In this document: piece after piece, positions 18,002-27,943 of the stretch
Position numbering within the stretch: the first letter of the stretch is position 1
How the letters are laid out: each line of letters begins with the position of its first letter
Origin: Ilumatobacteraceae bacterium
GTDB lineage: Bacteria; Actinomycetota; Acidimicrobiia; Acidimicrobiales; Ilumatobacteraceae
Assembly: GCA_021298435.1 (NCBI GenBank)
Contig: JAJTFJ010000005.1
Span: 1-64,000 of the forward strand
Length of the DNA: 64,000 nt
Reading direction: 5' to 3'
Translations under genes and position numbers: made by a program
Notes under the pieces: model-generated
Seen by the model: only the letters and a program-made list of their open reading frames with translations
Told to the model about the DNA's origin: nothing
The model's database searches: none

Positions 18002-19657
18002 ATGCGTCGTCCACGACTGGCCTTGGTAGCACTATCCCTTGTGTTGACGGGTAGCGCATGCAGCACAACATCGACCACGACTGCTCCCCCGGTTCCAGAC
18101 ACCAGCGCTCTAGTGAAACAGATACTGAGTCATTGCACCGACCTTGCGGCACCTGAATTAGGAGAGGGCGTTCTTTGCATTGACAACGGTTTTCGCATCA
18201 AGTCGGATGACTTCTCATTTAAAAACTGGGGTCGCTCACTTTCGGCAGACGGCAATGTCACAGCACAAACACTGATTGACCTATTCGGACATGATTCCGT
18301 CTGCGTGGCAGGGCCAAAAGACACCTGCATTCTTCGTCCTACTGCAATTCAAAAACTAGAAGAGTGGAACACTGCTCTCAACGGTGGCCGCTGCGAAGGT
18401 CTTGCCGCATTGAGCACACGGTTTCTCCTTCGCATGGATTCTCCTTCCATATTTCAAACGAATGCTTCCAGCGTCTCTGCTCTTTCTCAAGACAATGCAA
18501 AGCTCAACTCGGCTGTTGTGTATTGGTGGGCAACACAGTTTCTCAATGAAGTCACCGATCATGCTGCAACATCACGCGGACTTTCACCCTTGCGTCTGGT
18601 TGACGATCTCATCCAAGGAATCGCCCACTCTGTTGGCCACACCGTCGGCATCTACAACGGTCCATCGGGTCATTCACTGACTCCGTTCGCTGTCACACAG
18701 CGCGGTGATGAGTTTGTGATTCATGTGTATGACAACAACCACCCCGGAGAACGCTTCGAACTATTCGTGAATTCCCGGACAAACCAATGGCGCTACCCAC
18801 GAGCGTTCCGCAATGTTGATGGCTCTTTCAACACATGGTCCGGTGGAACCGGCACTCTCGAGTTAACTGCGATGTCAACACGAAAGGGACCATTTCAGTG
18901 TTCGTTCTGCAATTCTTCGCTTGCACGCTCTGCACATGTCATCACCCTTGCTTCACGCGATATTCGTGCGTCAGGGTTTATCGAAGTCACGACCGAGAGC
19001 GGCGTCCTCCGCACTTCGCCCACTGACATAGATAACTCAATCGACGGAGCGATCGTTTCGATTGGGAAAGGCAGTGGCGGTGGACTTGTCACAATTTCAC
19101 TTCCCGCCACAGTTCAAAACTTTGACGTCAGACTTGTGCGTGCATCACAAGATGTTCCCGCAGCTGATGTCGTTCTCGGTCTGCGTCGTTCGGATGGAGC
19201 ATCCATTCAAGTCACAGGAAATCTTGCCCACGATGTCCTGAGCAACAAGAGTCGCTCAACTGCTCTCATCTCCGTAACGTCGGATGAAACATCCGTCCGT
19301 GCACCGAAAGAAAATGTTGCACGACTGAGTCTTTCTGCAGGGTCTCGCATTTCGCGTCGTGTGCTCAACGCCGGCGAGACATTGACCGTGAAGCCGATCT
19401 CTCAGAACAGCATTGAAGTATCGGTCAAGGGTGCAAATGGTTCTCGCACTCCCTTTGTCCCTATTGGCCTGACATCACAGTCGGCAACCACTGAACTCAA
19501 TGTTTCACTTGACGACACAGGGCAATTGACCCTTCTCCCCTCCCGCGTCGCACCCATCCGAGTCTCCGCAGCAACCCCTCGTAACTTCAATCCAGGTAAG
19601 ACAAACCAAACAACAACGACAACGGTTCCCACCATCGAAATTTCGGAACCTGACTAG
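18002..19657 (+). CDS. Secreted lipoprotein with possible papain-like cysteine hydrolase domain
   Basis: A 551-residue protein with a lipoprotein signal (basic start, hydrophobic core, lipobox TGSAC) and a threonine-rich linker. I do not recognise the family. In the first half, C131 in GGRCEGLA, H224 in SGHSLTP and D244-N245 in VYDNNHPGE appear in the order and rough spacing of a papain/transglutaminase-like Cys-His-Asp triad. The second half is beta-rich with few motifs, and the C-terminus is a Thr/Pro tail. A surface-bound peptidase or transglutaminase-like enzyme is inference; a non-catalytic adhesin is also possible. Confidence 0.75.
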   Translation: MRRPRLALVALSLVLTGSACSTTSTTTAPPVPDTSALVKQILSHCTDLAAPELGEGVLCIDNGFRIKSDDFSFKNWGRSLSADGNVTAQTLIDLFGHDSVCVAGPKDTCILRPTAIQKLEEWNTALNGGRCEGLAALSTRFLLRMDSPSIFQTNASSVSALSQDNAKLNSAVVYWWATQFLNEVTDHAATSRGLSPLRLVDDLIQGIAHSVGHTVGIYNGPSGHSLTPFAVTQRGDEFVIHVYDNNHPGERFELFVNSRTNQWRYPRAFRNVDGSFNTWSGGTGTLELTAMSTRKGPFQCSFCNSSLARSAHVITLASRDIRASGFIEVTTESGVLRTSPTDIDNSIDGAIVSIGKGSGGGLVTISLPATVQNFDVRLVRASQDVPAADVVLGLRRSDGASIQVTGNLAHDVLSNKSRSTALISVTSDETSVRAPKENVARLSLSAGSRISRRVLNAGETLTVKPISQNSIEVSVKGANGSRTPFVPIGLTSQSATTELNVSLDDTGQLTLLPSRVAPIRVSAATPRNFNPGKTNQTTTTTVPTIEISEPD

Positions 19658-19678
19658 TTCGGCAGGTAGTTTCGTTGC

Positions 19679-20551
19679 ATCGAAGCAAAGATCGTTCTCT
19701 TCTATAAATTCACTCCACTAGCTGATCCGATTGCGATTCGGCTGTGGCAGCGCGCCCTCTGCGAGAAACTGAATCTCAAGGGTCGAATCATTATCTCCAA
19801 GCACGGCATCAACGCAACTGTCGGTGGCGAACTCATGAACGTGAAGTTGTACGTACGTGAGACTCGTGAATTCGCTGCGTTCAAGGACATTGATTTCAAG
19901 TGGTCCGAAGGAGTCGGTGACGACTTTCCTCGCCTGAGCGTGCGCGTCCGCGAAGAGATCGTCACTTTTGGTGTGCCCGGAGAGATCCAGGTTGATGAGA
20001 ATGGAGTCATCGGCGGTGGCCAACACCTCACCCCTAATGAAGTCAACGCACTCGTGGAAGAACGTGGTGATGATGTTGTCTTCTTTGATGGACGTAACGC
20101 TTTTGAATCTCGCATTGGTCGTTTCCGTGGGGCGATTGTTCCGGACACTCGAACCACGCCAGATTTTGTTCGCGAACTTGAGAGCGGAAAGTTCGACCAT
20201 CTCAAGGACAAGCCCATTGTCTCGTACTGCACGGGTGGAATTCGGTGCGAAATCTTGTCTGTCATCATGAAGAATCGCGGCTTCAAAGAGGTGTACCAAA
20301 TTGAAGGTGGCATTGTTCGATACGCAGAGCAATACCGCGATAAGGGCCTGTGGGAAGGATCGCTGTACGTCTTTGATAAGCGCTTGAAGCTTGAGTACGG
20401 AAAAGAAGAACTGCTTCTTGGCGAATGCGATTATTGCGGTGGCGCCACCAACGATTTCTTCAACTGCCGCACGCTCACATGCCGCACTCGTATCTTGGTG
20501 TGCGATGAGTGCACCACCGAGGATGAACCTCAGTGCGTGAACTGTCGTTGA
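19679..20551 (+). CDS. trhO: tRNA uridine(34) hydroxylase TrhO (rhodanese-type), non-canonical start
   Basis: TrhO (YceA/UPF0176 family) makes 5-hydroxyuridine at the tRNA wobble base. It has the N-terminal acylphosphatase-like domain, a rhodanese domain with the catalytic cysteine in [10 protein letters not shown], and a C-terminal Cys-rich zinc-binding tail ([21 protein letters not shown]). The track start (ATG 19835) would remove about 50 family-typical residues, including [14 protein letters not shown]. That part is encoded in frame upstream but has no ATG, GTG or TTG before the in-frame TAG at 19667. ATC at 19679 (then [10 protein letters not shown]) is my best guess for the start, with an AGG-containing stretch about ten bases before. 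A small upstream deletion or sequencing error is the alternative. Confidence 0.8.
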   Translation: MEAKIVLFYKFTPLADPIAIRLWQRALCEKLNLKGRIIISKHGINATVGGELMNVKLYVRETREFAAFKDIDFKWSEGVGDDFPRLSVRVREEIVTFGVPGEIQVDENGVIGGGQHLTPNEVNALVEERGDDVVFFDGRNAFESRIGRFRGAIVPDTRTTPDFVRELESGKFDHLKDKPIVSYCTGGIRCEILSVIMKNRGFKEVYQIEGGIVRYAEQYRDKGLWEGSLYVFDKRLKLEYGKEELLLGECDYCGGATNDFFNCRTLTCRTRILVCDECTTEDEPQCVNCR

Positions 20552-20558
20552 GATTTAT

Positions 20559-21476
20559 CTAACGAAACTGAGAAGCAACTTCGTGCCAGAAGATGCCGTA
20601 CTTTTCAAGACGCTCTTGCGCATTCGCACCCATGGTGAAATCAGGAACACAGATTTCATCGAAACCAAGCTCTTTGTATGCAGCGACAGCATCAACCAAT
20701 TGGCTAGGTGTTCCCACCACTGAACGATCAGCGGGTACGTGAGGACGCAACTTCTCTGCTGCCTCGTCTGACGGCGTGAGAAAGAACAGTGGCTGAACAG
20801 AAGTGCGGACTGTTGCAGGGTCGCGACCTTCTTTTTCACAGGCTTCGCGTAGTTTGGCAATCACACCGCCGGCGACTTCGGGCGTGCCCCAGGTATTCCA
20901 TTCCTGTGCAAACCGTGCCGTGAGACGCAACATGCGATTGCCACCCGTGCCGACCAAAATCGGAAGTGGAGACTGCACTGGCTTTGGCTCACAGGGTGCA
21001 TTCGTAATCGTGAAGTGCTCACCTGCAAACGTCGTGCGCTCTTGGCTCAACATGCTCTTTACGATCTCGATTGCCTCAGCGAAACGATCAACACGTGCCT
21101 TTGCGTCAAAGAGCTCAATGCCGAAAGCGGTGTGCTCGTTGATTTGCCAGCCTGCACCCATACCGAGAACAAATCGGCCATTGCTGATTTGATCAATGGT
21201 GGCTGCACGATTCGCAATCAGCGCCGGGTGGTTCATCGTGGTGGGTGTTACTAACGAACCAAGACGAAGGCGCGATGTGGTGACGGCAAGTGCAGACAGC
21301 ACACTGAAGCATTCGTGGAAATCCCCGCCGATGGGTTCACCATCGGGAGTGTTGGGCATGTAGTGATCGGCGTACCAAAAACCATCCCAGCCCATGTTCT
21401 CGACTTCCGAGACAAAGTCTCGAACTTCAGTCCACGGATGCGCGCTGTTTGCCCAAGCAGAAAAAAACATGTGCAA
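20559..21476 (-). CDS. LLM-class F420-dependent oxidoreductase
   Basis: Luciferase-like monooxygenase-family protein of 305 residues with a TIM-barrel pattern. Marks include the early MGWDGFWYADHY, the central LRLGSLVTPTTMNHPALIANRAATIDQISNGRFVLGMGAGWQINEHTAFG and the C-terminal VGTPSQLVDAVAAYKELGFDEI. In actinobacteria most of these use cofactor F420, which is inferred here. It lies five bases after the acyl-CoA dehydrogenase stop on the same strand, so the two may form an operon. Substrate unknown. Confidence 0.87.
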   Translation of the reverse strand: MHMFFSAWANSAHPWTEVRDFVSEVENMGWDGFWYADHYMPNTPDGEPIGGDFHECFSVLSALAVTTSRLRLGSLVTPTTMNHPALIANRAATIDQISNGRFVLGMGAGWQINEHTAFGIELFDAKARVDRFAEAIEIVKSMLSQERTTFAGEHFTITNAPCEPKPVQSPLPILVGTGGNRMLRLTARFAQEWNTWGTPEVAGGVIAKLREACEKEGRDPATVRTSVQPLFFLTPSDEAAEKLRPHVPADRSVVGTPSQLVDAVAAYKELGFDEICVPDFTMGANAQERLEKYGIFWHEVASQFR

Positions 21477-21481
21477 AGAAA

Positions 21482-22801
21482 TCAGCTTGGGCCAGAGAAC
21501 ATGCCGCGATAGACCTGTGGCTTCGGTGGTGTTGATTCACCTTCGTAGCGGTTGATCTCAGCACGAGCAACAACGCCCCAGTGCACTTCGTCCGGACCAT
21601 CAGCAATACGCAGTGTGCGCTGGCTGGCGTACATGCGTGCAAGTGGAGTCCACTGCGACACACCAGTGCCACCGTGCATCTGAATTGCTTCGTCGATGAT
21701 TTGGCACACGCGAATAGGCACCATTGCCTTGACGGCACTCACCCAAACACGTGCTTCTGCGTTACCCATGGTGTCCATCGCCTTGGCAGCACGAAGAACC
21801 ATGAGTCGACATGCCTCGATCTCGATACGTGCCTTTGCGATGACTTCGGGGTTCTTACCCAAACGAACAATCGGACGACCAAATGCTTCACGAGTAAGGC
21901 CACGACGAATCATGAGTTCCAATGCACGCTCTGCTGCGCCGATTGAACGCATGCAGTGGTGAATACGACCAGGTCCGAGGCGAAGCTGCGAGATTTCGAA
22001 TCCGCGACCTTCACCCAAAAGAATGTTGTCCTTCGGTACGCGAGCATTCGTGAAACGAATGTGCATGTGGCCGTGAGGCGCATCGTCTTCACCGAAGACT
22101 TCCATTGGGCCGACAATCTGCACGCCAGGTGTGTCCATCGGAACAAGAATTTGTGAGTGCTTGCGGCTTGGTGGTCCATCAGGGCTTGTGAGCAACATGA
22201 CGATCATGATCTTGCAACGGGGGTCACCCGCGCCAGATGCGTAGTACTTGTCTCCGTTGATGACCCACTCGTCACCGTCAAGGTATGCAAGGCACTTCAG
22301 GTTCTTTGCGTCTGACGATGCAACATCTGGCTCTGTCATGACGTATGCCGAGCGAATCTCGCCATTCAACAATGGTGTGAGCCACTTGTCTTTCTGCTCG
22401 CGTGTTCCCACGCGCTCAAGAACTTCCATGTTGCCTGTGTCAGGTGCTGCACAGTTCATCGACTCTGATGCGAGAGGGTTCTTGCCCAACTCAACAGCGA
22501 TGTATGCATAGTCAAGGTTGGAAAGACCTTCGCCGGTCTCAGCATCAGGCAAGAAGAAGTTCCAGAGGCCTTGTGCTTTTGCTTTGGCCTTCAACCCATC
22601 AAGAAGCTCAAGCTGACCTGGTGCGTAATCCCAGCGGTTCTCGCGACCCTCACCCAATGCATAGAACTTCTCAGCAGTGGGTTCCACTTCTTCAGCAATG
22701 AACTTCTTTACTGCGTTGAACAATGGGATGGCCTTCTCAGACATCGCAAGATTCATCGAATCGTCGGTCTCTGATGCTGAATGCATTCCTGGCTTTGGCA
22801 T
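21482..22801 (-). CDS. Acyl-CoA dehydrogenase (ACAD10/11-like)
   Basis: FAD-dependent acyl-CoA dehydrogenase of 439 residues. It shows the FAD/substrate region YVMTEPDVASSDAKN, the middle beta domain GDKYYASGAGDPRCKIMIVML, and the C-terminal IDEAIQMHGGTGVSQWTPLARMYASQRTLRIADGPDEVHWGVV, which resembles the long-chain ACAD10/11 and FadE2 types. The start at 22801 has GGGAG eight bases upstream. It probably oxidises a branched or long acyl-CoA. The LLM oxidoreductase follows directly. Confidence 0.9.
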   Translation of the reverse strand: MPKPGMHSASETDDSMNLAMSEKAIPLFNAVKKFIAEEVEPTAEKFYALGEGRENRWDYAPGQLELLDGLKAKAKAQGLWNFFLPDAETGEGLSNLDYAYIAVELGKNPLASESMNCAAPDTGNMEVLERVGTREQKDKWLTPLLNGEIRSAYVMTEPDVASSDAKNLKCLAYLDGDEWVINGDKYYASGAGDPRCKIMIVMLLTSPDGPPSRKHSQILVPMDTPGVQIVGPMEVFGEDDAPHGHMHIRFTNARVPKDNILLGEGRGFEISQLRLGPGRIHHCMRSIGAAERALELMIRRGLTREAFGRPIVRLGKNPEVIAKARIEIEACRLMVLRAAKAMDTMGNAEARVWVSAVKAMVPIRVCQIIDEAIQMHGGTGVSQWTPLARMYASQRTLRIADGPDEVHWGVVARAEINRYEGESTPPKPQVYRGMFSGPS

Positions 22802-22948
22802 GTCACGCTCCCTATTCAGTGGGCCGCTCTGACCCCTCTCGTCACCCTAGTTCTCCTCGGCCCTCTCACCCCATGGCGGACGGGTCCCCTTCTGTCTCCC
22901 TAATCCTTATTGGCTAAGGTCAATTCCTCTATCTATATGGGAGGCACC

Positions 22949-24850
22949 ATGTCGAGGACCGAACTCCACAAACCAGCAACTGCTCACACCAAGGCACGCA
23001 ATGCCACGGTGACGATTCCGACAGACGCTGGGGACTTTGAACGCGCCACTCGGGGGTTCATCGCCCCTCACCCCACCGGTCACATTGTGGACGCAACTGG
23101 TCGCACCGTCATCAACGTCAACGATTACGACTTCCTTGCAGTGGGCAACCCAGCCCCCGACACCGTGAACCCCAGCCTGTGGCGTCACGCGCAGTTGAAC
23201 CATCATCACGGACTCTTTGAAGTGCGTAAAGACGTCTACCAAGTTCGTGGATACGACATCTCCAACATCACATTCCTTCGCGGCAACACCGGCTGGCTAG
23301 TGATTGACCCACTTACAACAGAACAGACAGCTCGGGACAGCTATGAGCTCGTGACTGCACAACTTGGTTTCCTCCCGGTTGTCGCCGTGATCTACACACA
23401 CTCACACACCGACCATTTCGGTGGCGTTCTTGGTGTGACTACGCAAGAAGAAGTCGATGCTGGTCGATGCATCGTTATTGCGCCCGAACACTTCATGCAT
23501 GAGACCGTTGGCGAGAACGTGATTGCTGGTCCAGCGATGGGTCGCCGTGCACTCTTCCAATTCGGTCCTCTCTTGCCTGCAGCACCGACAGGTCACATCG
23601 ACTGTGGTCTTGGTAACTCTGTCCCCATTGGTCCTCCGGGACTCATTGCTCCGACACACGACATCACATTCACTGGCGAAGAGATGACAGTTGATGGCAT
23701 CCGCATTATCTTCCAACTCACACCAGAGTCAGAAGCACCAGCGGAGATGAACTTCTTCTTCCCCGACCTCAATGCCTTGTGTATGGCAGAAAACTGCAAC
23801 CACACAATGCACAACCTGATTCCGATTCGCGGCGCTCTTGTACGCAATGCGATGAATTGGTCGAAGTACATCAACGAAGCAATGGAATTGTTTGGTGCAC
23901 AGACCGACGTTGTGTTCACATCGCATCACTGGCCACGTTGGGGCAACGAAGATCTCATGGGCTTCCTCACCAATCAGCGCGACCTATACAAGTGGATGCA
24001 CGACCAAACAATGCGCTGGGCAAACCACGGTTTGGTCGCTGCAGAAATTGCCGAGACGTTGCAGTTGCCAGAAGAGTTCCTTGCAAACGACCACACCCGC
24101 GGGTACTACGGCGACTTGGTACACAACTCAAAAGCGGTGTACCAGCGATACCTCAGTTGGTACGACGGCAACCCAGCAAACCTGAAGAAGTATCCACCTG
24201 TCGAAGCGGGAAAGCGTTATGTCGAACTTGCCGGCGGTGCAGATGCACTTCTCGCCAAGGCACGTGCCGCGTTTGACGCCGGCGATTATCGCTGGGTCGT
24301 CGAACTTCTGAATCATTTGATTTTTGCTGATGCATCCAATCAGGCAGCTCGTGACTTGCAAGCTGACACGTTTGAGCAAATGGGATACCAGGCAGAGTCA
24401 GCAACATTCCGCAATGCGTATCTCAATGGCGCACAAGAACTTCGATACGGACCTCCTCCTCTGACTGGTGGAGCTGGACGAGGTCGTGGCATTCTGCGCG
24501 CAATGTCCGTCGAGCAAGTCTTTGACACCATTGCTGTTCGCCTGAAGTCAGAAGAAGTGGGTGGACAAAAACTGTTCATCAACTGGACGTTTACCGACCT
24601 CAATGAGAAGTGGGTGTTGGGATTATCTAACCGCACCCTGTTCCACGTGCAGGGCCGTCATGAATTTTCTGCAGCAGCAACGTTGACAATGGAAAGAATG
24701 ACACTCGTCGACATCGTGACCCAACAAACAACGTTTATGGATCAAGTCAACGGAGGCAATATCACTGTTGATGGCGATGCATCTGCGCTTCTGACCATCT
24801 TTGGCAACCTCGACGTGTTCACACCTGGGTTCCATATTGTGGAGCCATAG
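22949..24850 (+). CDS. Alkyl sulfatase, metallo-beta-lactamase fold (SdsA1/BDS1-like)
   Basis: Secondary- or primary-alkylsulfatase-like hydrolase that frees alcohol and sulfate from alkyl sulfates. The 633 residues show the metal-binding THSHTDHFGG at about 150-159, further metal ligands around MAENCNH and TSHHWPRWG, then the alkyl-sulfatase dimerisation domain (LSWYDGNPANLKKYPPVEAGKRYVELAGG) and a C-terminal SCP2-like lipid-binding domain. The track start is a TTG at 22910; ATG 22949 has GGGAGG five bases upstream and is better. There is no evident signal peptide, unlike secreted SdsA1. It fits use of sulfate esters in an aquatic habitat. Confidence 0.92.
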   Translation: MSRTELHKPATAHTKARNATVTIPTDAGDFERATRGFIAPHPTGHIVDATGRTVINVNDYDFLAVGNPAPDTVNPSLWRHAQLNHHHGLFEVRKDVYQVRGYDISNITFLRGNTGWLVIDPLTTEQTARDSYELVTAQLGFLPVVAVIYTHSHTDHFGGVLGVTTQEEVDAGRCIVIAPEHFMHETVGENVIAGPAMGRRALFQFGPLLPAAPTGHIDCGLGNSVPIGPPGLIAPTHDITFTGEEMTVDGIRIIFQLTPESEAPAEMNFFFPDLNALCMAENCNHTMHNLIPIRGALVRNAMNWSKYINEAMELFGAQTDVVFTSHHWPRWGNEDLMGFLTNQRDLYKWMHDQTMRWANHGLVAAEIAETLQLPEEFLANDHTRGYYGDLVHNSKAVYQRYLSWYDGNPANLKKYPPVEAGKRYVELAGGADALLAKARAAFDAGDYRWVVELLNHLIFADASNQAARDLQADTFEQMGYQAESATFRNAYLNGAQELRYGPPPLTGGAGRGRGILRAMSVEQVFDTIAVRLKSEEVGGQKLFINWTFTDLNEKWVLGLSNRTLFHVQGRHEFSAAATLTMERMTLVDIVTQQTTFMDQVNGGNITVDGDASALLTIFGNLDVFTPGFHIVEP

Positions 24851-24925
24851 AACTCTTCGGCAACTAGACGTAAGTCATTTATTTGCGTCAGTATTTAAGA
24901 TCCTGAGCAGCAAGGGGACGACAAT

Positions 24926-27900
24926 ATGGCTCATCGTGTGACAGCACCTGCCATGCAACGTGCACAACGCCTTCTCAGCGACCGCGTCGAGCCAAAAATC
25001 TTGAGCGATGGTCTGAACTTCGAGATTGTTGCAACAGAAGAATTCTTTGAGTCGCCTGGATACGACACTGCGACACGATCACAACTTGCACCTTTCACGA
25101 TTGGCACCAAATGGGGACGCGCATGGCACACGCGGTGGTTTCGATTATCAACCAAAGTCCCCGCGCACTTAAAAGATCAGCCACTCGTTGCCCATATTGA
25201 TCTTGGCTTCATCGGACGTGGCGATGGTTTCGAAGTGGAAGCTCTTGCGTACCGCGATGGGAAGGTGCTGCATGCCATCCAACCTGATCGCCGTCTTCTG
25301 CACCTCGGTGCTGGTGTTCTCGGCGAGCACATCGAGATTTGGATTGAAGCAGCAGCCACACCCATTATCGCTGGACATCAATCTGGCTATGGGCCAACGC
25401 CATACGGCGACCCGTCAACTGCACCCATCGCACCTATCTACACACTTCGGACGGCACGGCTCTGCGTCTTTCATTCCGACATCAATCAATTCTCTATCGC
25501 GTTGCATACGTGCATCAATCTCTGCCTCGACCTCGAAGAGAAGTCTCCGCAACGTGCACGAATTTTTGCCGCGCTCGAACGATGTGACCAGGTATTTGAT
25601 CCCAACAATGTCGCAGAGTCACTGCCACTTGCCCATGAAGAACTTACTTCTGTCCTCTCCGTTGGTAACGGCCCATCAGCACATCGCATCATCGCCACTG
25701 GTCATGCACATTTAGACACAGCGTGGTTGTGGCCAATCCGAGAGACTCGCCGGAAGGCACTGCGCACATTCGCCAACGCCGTGTATCTCCTCAACACCAA
25801 TCCAGACATGGTGTATTGCCACAGCCAGGCACAGCACTATGCGTGGGTGGCGCAGGATGCTCCAGAACTCTTTCAAGAAGTACAACGTCTTGTGGCAGAA
25901 GGACGTTGGGAACCAATCGGTGGCATGTGGGTGGAGACTGATCTCAACTTGCCATCGGGGGAAAGTTTGTTGCGTCAACTCGTACAAGGGCAACGAGCAT
26001 TTAGCCAGTGGTTCAACACAACATGTAACGGCGCATTCCTGCCTGATGATTTCGGATATCCCGGTGGTCTTCCTCAGATTGTGGCGCACGGCGGATGTGA
26101 ATGGTTCTTCACACAAAAGCTGAGTTGGAACGAGACAAATCGAATGCCTCACCATTCCTTCTGGTGGGAAGGAATTGATGGCACTCAAGTGTTCACCCAC
26201 TTCAGCCCTGTTGATACCTACAACGCAATCATGACTGCATCACAATTGCGTTTTGCAGAACGCAACTTCCGTGACCATGCCGGTGCATCATCCTCACTCG
26301 TGCTGTATGGACACGGCGATGGTGGCGGCGGACCGACTCAAACAATGATTGATCGTTCACGTCTTGCAGCCGACTTAGAAGGCGTTCCTCGAGTCAGCTT
26401 CGGGAAAGTAAAAGACTTTTTTGCTGACACAATCGACGAATACGGCGCTTCAGCCCCTCGGTGGGTTGGTGAAATGTACTTCGAAAAGCACCGTGGGACT
26501 TTCTCCACCCAAGTCAAGACAAAGCAAGGCAACCGTTGGAGCGAACGGCTCTTGCATGAACTCGAACTGTGGTCCGCATCTGCTGGCGTTCGCCCTGCGA
26601 CCATCGATGACCTGTGGCAACGGGTTCTCACTCAGCAGTTTCATGACATCATTCCTGGCTCGTCCATTGCATGGGTACACGCCGATACGGAAGCGGAGCA
26701 CGCTGCAGTCGCCGAAGAGATTGAAGTCATCCTCGCTCGAGTCATTCCGGTGCAGAAGGGCGACACACATGTTCTCAATCCAGCCCCGGTCCTTGTTAAC
26801 TCGGTTGCTGATATTGATGGTTCACCAGCATGGGTGACTGCGCCACCCTTTGCGGCTGCAAAAACATCACGCGAACTTCCCGATGATGTTCAAGCAGTGT
26901 CGGTTGAAGAACTGGCGAATGGGTGGCGTATCGCCAATGGACTCATCTCTTTTGACATCACACGAAATGGAAACATCGAATCCATCTCGAATGGTCAGAG
27001 AAATGTCATTCCTCCCGGACTTGTCACATCATTCACACTGAGACAAGATCGTCCCGCCGAGTATGACGCGTGGGATATCGACGCAACAGATGCAAATGCT
27101 CCAATCGAGGCGTGGCTGAATGAAGGAATAACAGCAGTTGTTGAATCAGGCCCACTTCGTGCGGTTGTCGAATGCGCATATGCGACTGACAATTCCCAAT
27201 TTGTCGTGCGCTACACCTTGCGTGCCCATTCACCCACTCTCGACATCGCCCTCGATGCCAATTGGCAAGAGTCAGAACGTCGACTGCAGTGGCAGTTACC
27301 TACCGGACTTCGATCAGTACAGGCACTGTGCGGCACCCAGTTCGGTCACGTTCAACGCGCCCGTCATGCAAACACCAGTTGGGATGTCGCACGATTCGAA
27401 GTCTGTGCACATCGCTATGTCGCTGTCCACGAACGTACCTTCGGCGTCGCGATTCTTGCCGATGGCCCTCGCGGATACGACGTGCGTGGAGACGAGTTGA
27501 AACTCACACTGTTGCGGGCACCACACTTTCCCGACCCACGGGCAGACATCGGGCAGCAACACCTGGAATGGTCAGTCATGCTCACCGATGGCGATCCACT
27601 TCTTCACGGCGTGGAAGAGGAATCTGCGCGAATTGCGCATCCACTTCGCGTTGTGGATGGCACGCCAGTTCTCTCACCTCTCGACATAGACCTTCGAGTT
27701 CATGGCGCACTCATCAGTGCCGTCAAGCCAGCAGACGATGAATCGGGAGATCTCATTGTTCGAGTGTGGGAAACATTGGGAAGTCGCACCCTTGGCACCT
27801 TGCAAGTAGGAGGAGCCATTGACGCCGAACTGTGCAATGGCCTTGAGGTCTCTGATGATGTCTCACTTGATGTCACCGACGGCGTAATGGATGTGGAACT

Positions 27901-27940
27901 TCGACCTTTCGAAATTCAAACCATTCGCATCAAGCGGTAA
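24926..27940 (+). CDS. Alpha-mannosidase, glycoside hydrolase family 38
   Basis: Retaining alpha-mannosidase of 1004 residues. After an N-terminal beta domain, the zinc-binding GHAHLDTAWLWP lies at about 259-270 and the nucleophile aspartate in LPDDFGYPG at about 372-380. Further GH38 marks are GGMWVETDLNLPSGESLLRQ and HDIIPGSSI, followed by the C-terminal beta domains. The start has AAGGGGAC upstream. No signal peptide is seen, so it probably acts in the cytoplasm on imported mannosides or on polysaccharide fragments. It stands alone, without a sugar transporter next to it. Confidence 0.93.
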   Translation: MAHRVTAPAMQRAQRLLSDRVEPKILSDGLNFEIVATEEFFESPGYDTATRSQLAPFTIGTKWGRAWHTRWFRLSTKVPAHLKDQPLVAHIDLGFIGRGDGFEVEALAYRDGKVLHAIQPDRRLLHLGAGVLGEHIEIWIEAAATPIIAGHQSGYGPTPYGDPSTAPIAPIYTLRTARLCVFHSDINQFSIALHTCINLCLDLEEKSPQRARIFAALERCDQVFDPNNVAESLPLAHEELTSVLSVGNGPSAHRIIATGHAHLDTAWLWPIRETRRKALRTFANAVYLLNTNPDMVYCHSQAQHYAWVAQDAPELFQEVQRLVAEGRWEPIGGMWVETDLNLPSGESLLRQLVQGQRAFSQWFNTTCNGAFLPDDFGYPGGLPQIVAHGGCEWFFTQKLSWNETNRMPHHSFWWEGIDGTQVFTHFSPVDTYNAIMTASQLRFAERNFRDHAGASSSLVLYGHGDGGGGPTQTMIDRSRLAADLEGVPRVSFGKVKDFFADTIDEYGASAPRWVGEMYFEKHRGTFSTQVKTKQGNRWSERLLHELELWSASAGVRPATIDDLWQRVLTQQFHDIIPGSSIAWVHADTEAEHAAVAEEIEVILARVIPVQKGDTHVLNPAPVLVNSVADIDGSPAWVTAPPFAAAKTSRELPDDVQAVSVEELANGWRIANGLISFDITRNGNIESISNGQRNVIPPGLVTSFTLRQDRPAEYDAWDIDATDANAPIEAWLNEGITAVVESGPLRAVVECAYATDNSQFVVRYTLRAHSPTLDIALDANWQESERRLQWQLPTGLRSVQALCGTQFGHVQRARHANTSWDVARFEVCAHRYVAVHERTFGVAILADGPRGYDVRGDELKLTLLRAPHFPDPRADIGQQHLEWSVMLTDGDPLLHGVEEESARIAHPLRVVDGTPVLSPLDIDLRVHGALISAVKPADDESGDLIVRVWETLGSRTLGTLQVGGAIDAELCNGLEVSDDVSLDVTDGVMDVELRPFEIQTIRIKR

Positions 27941-27943
27941 CTG

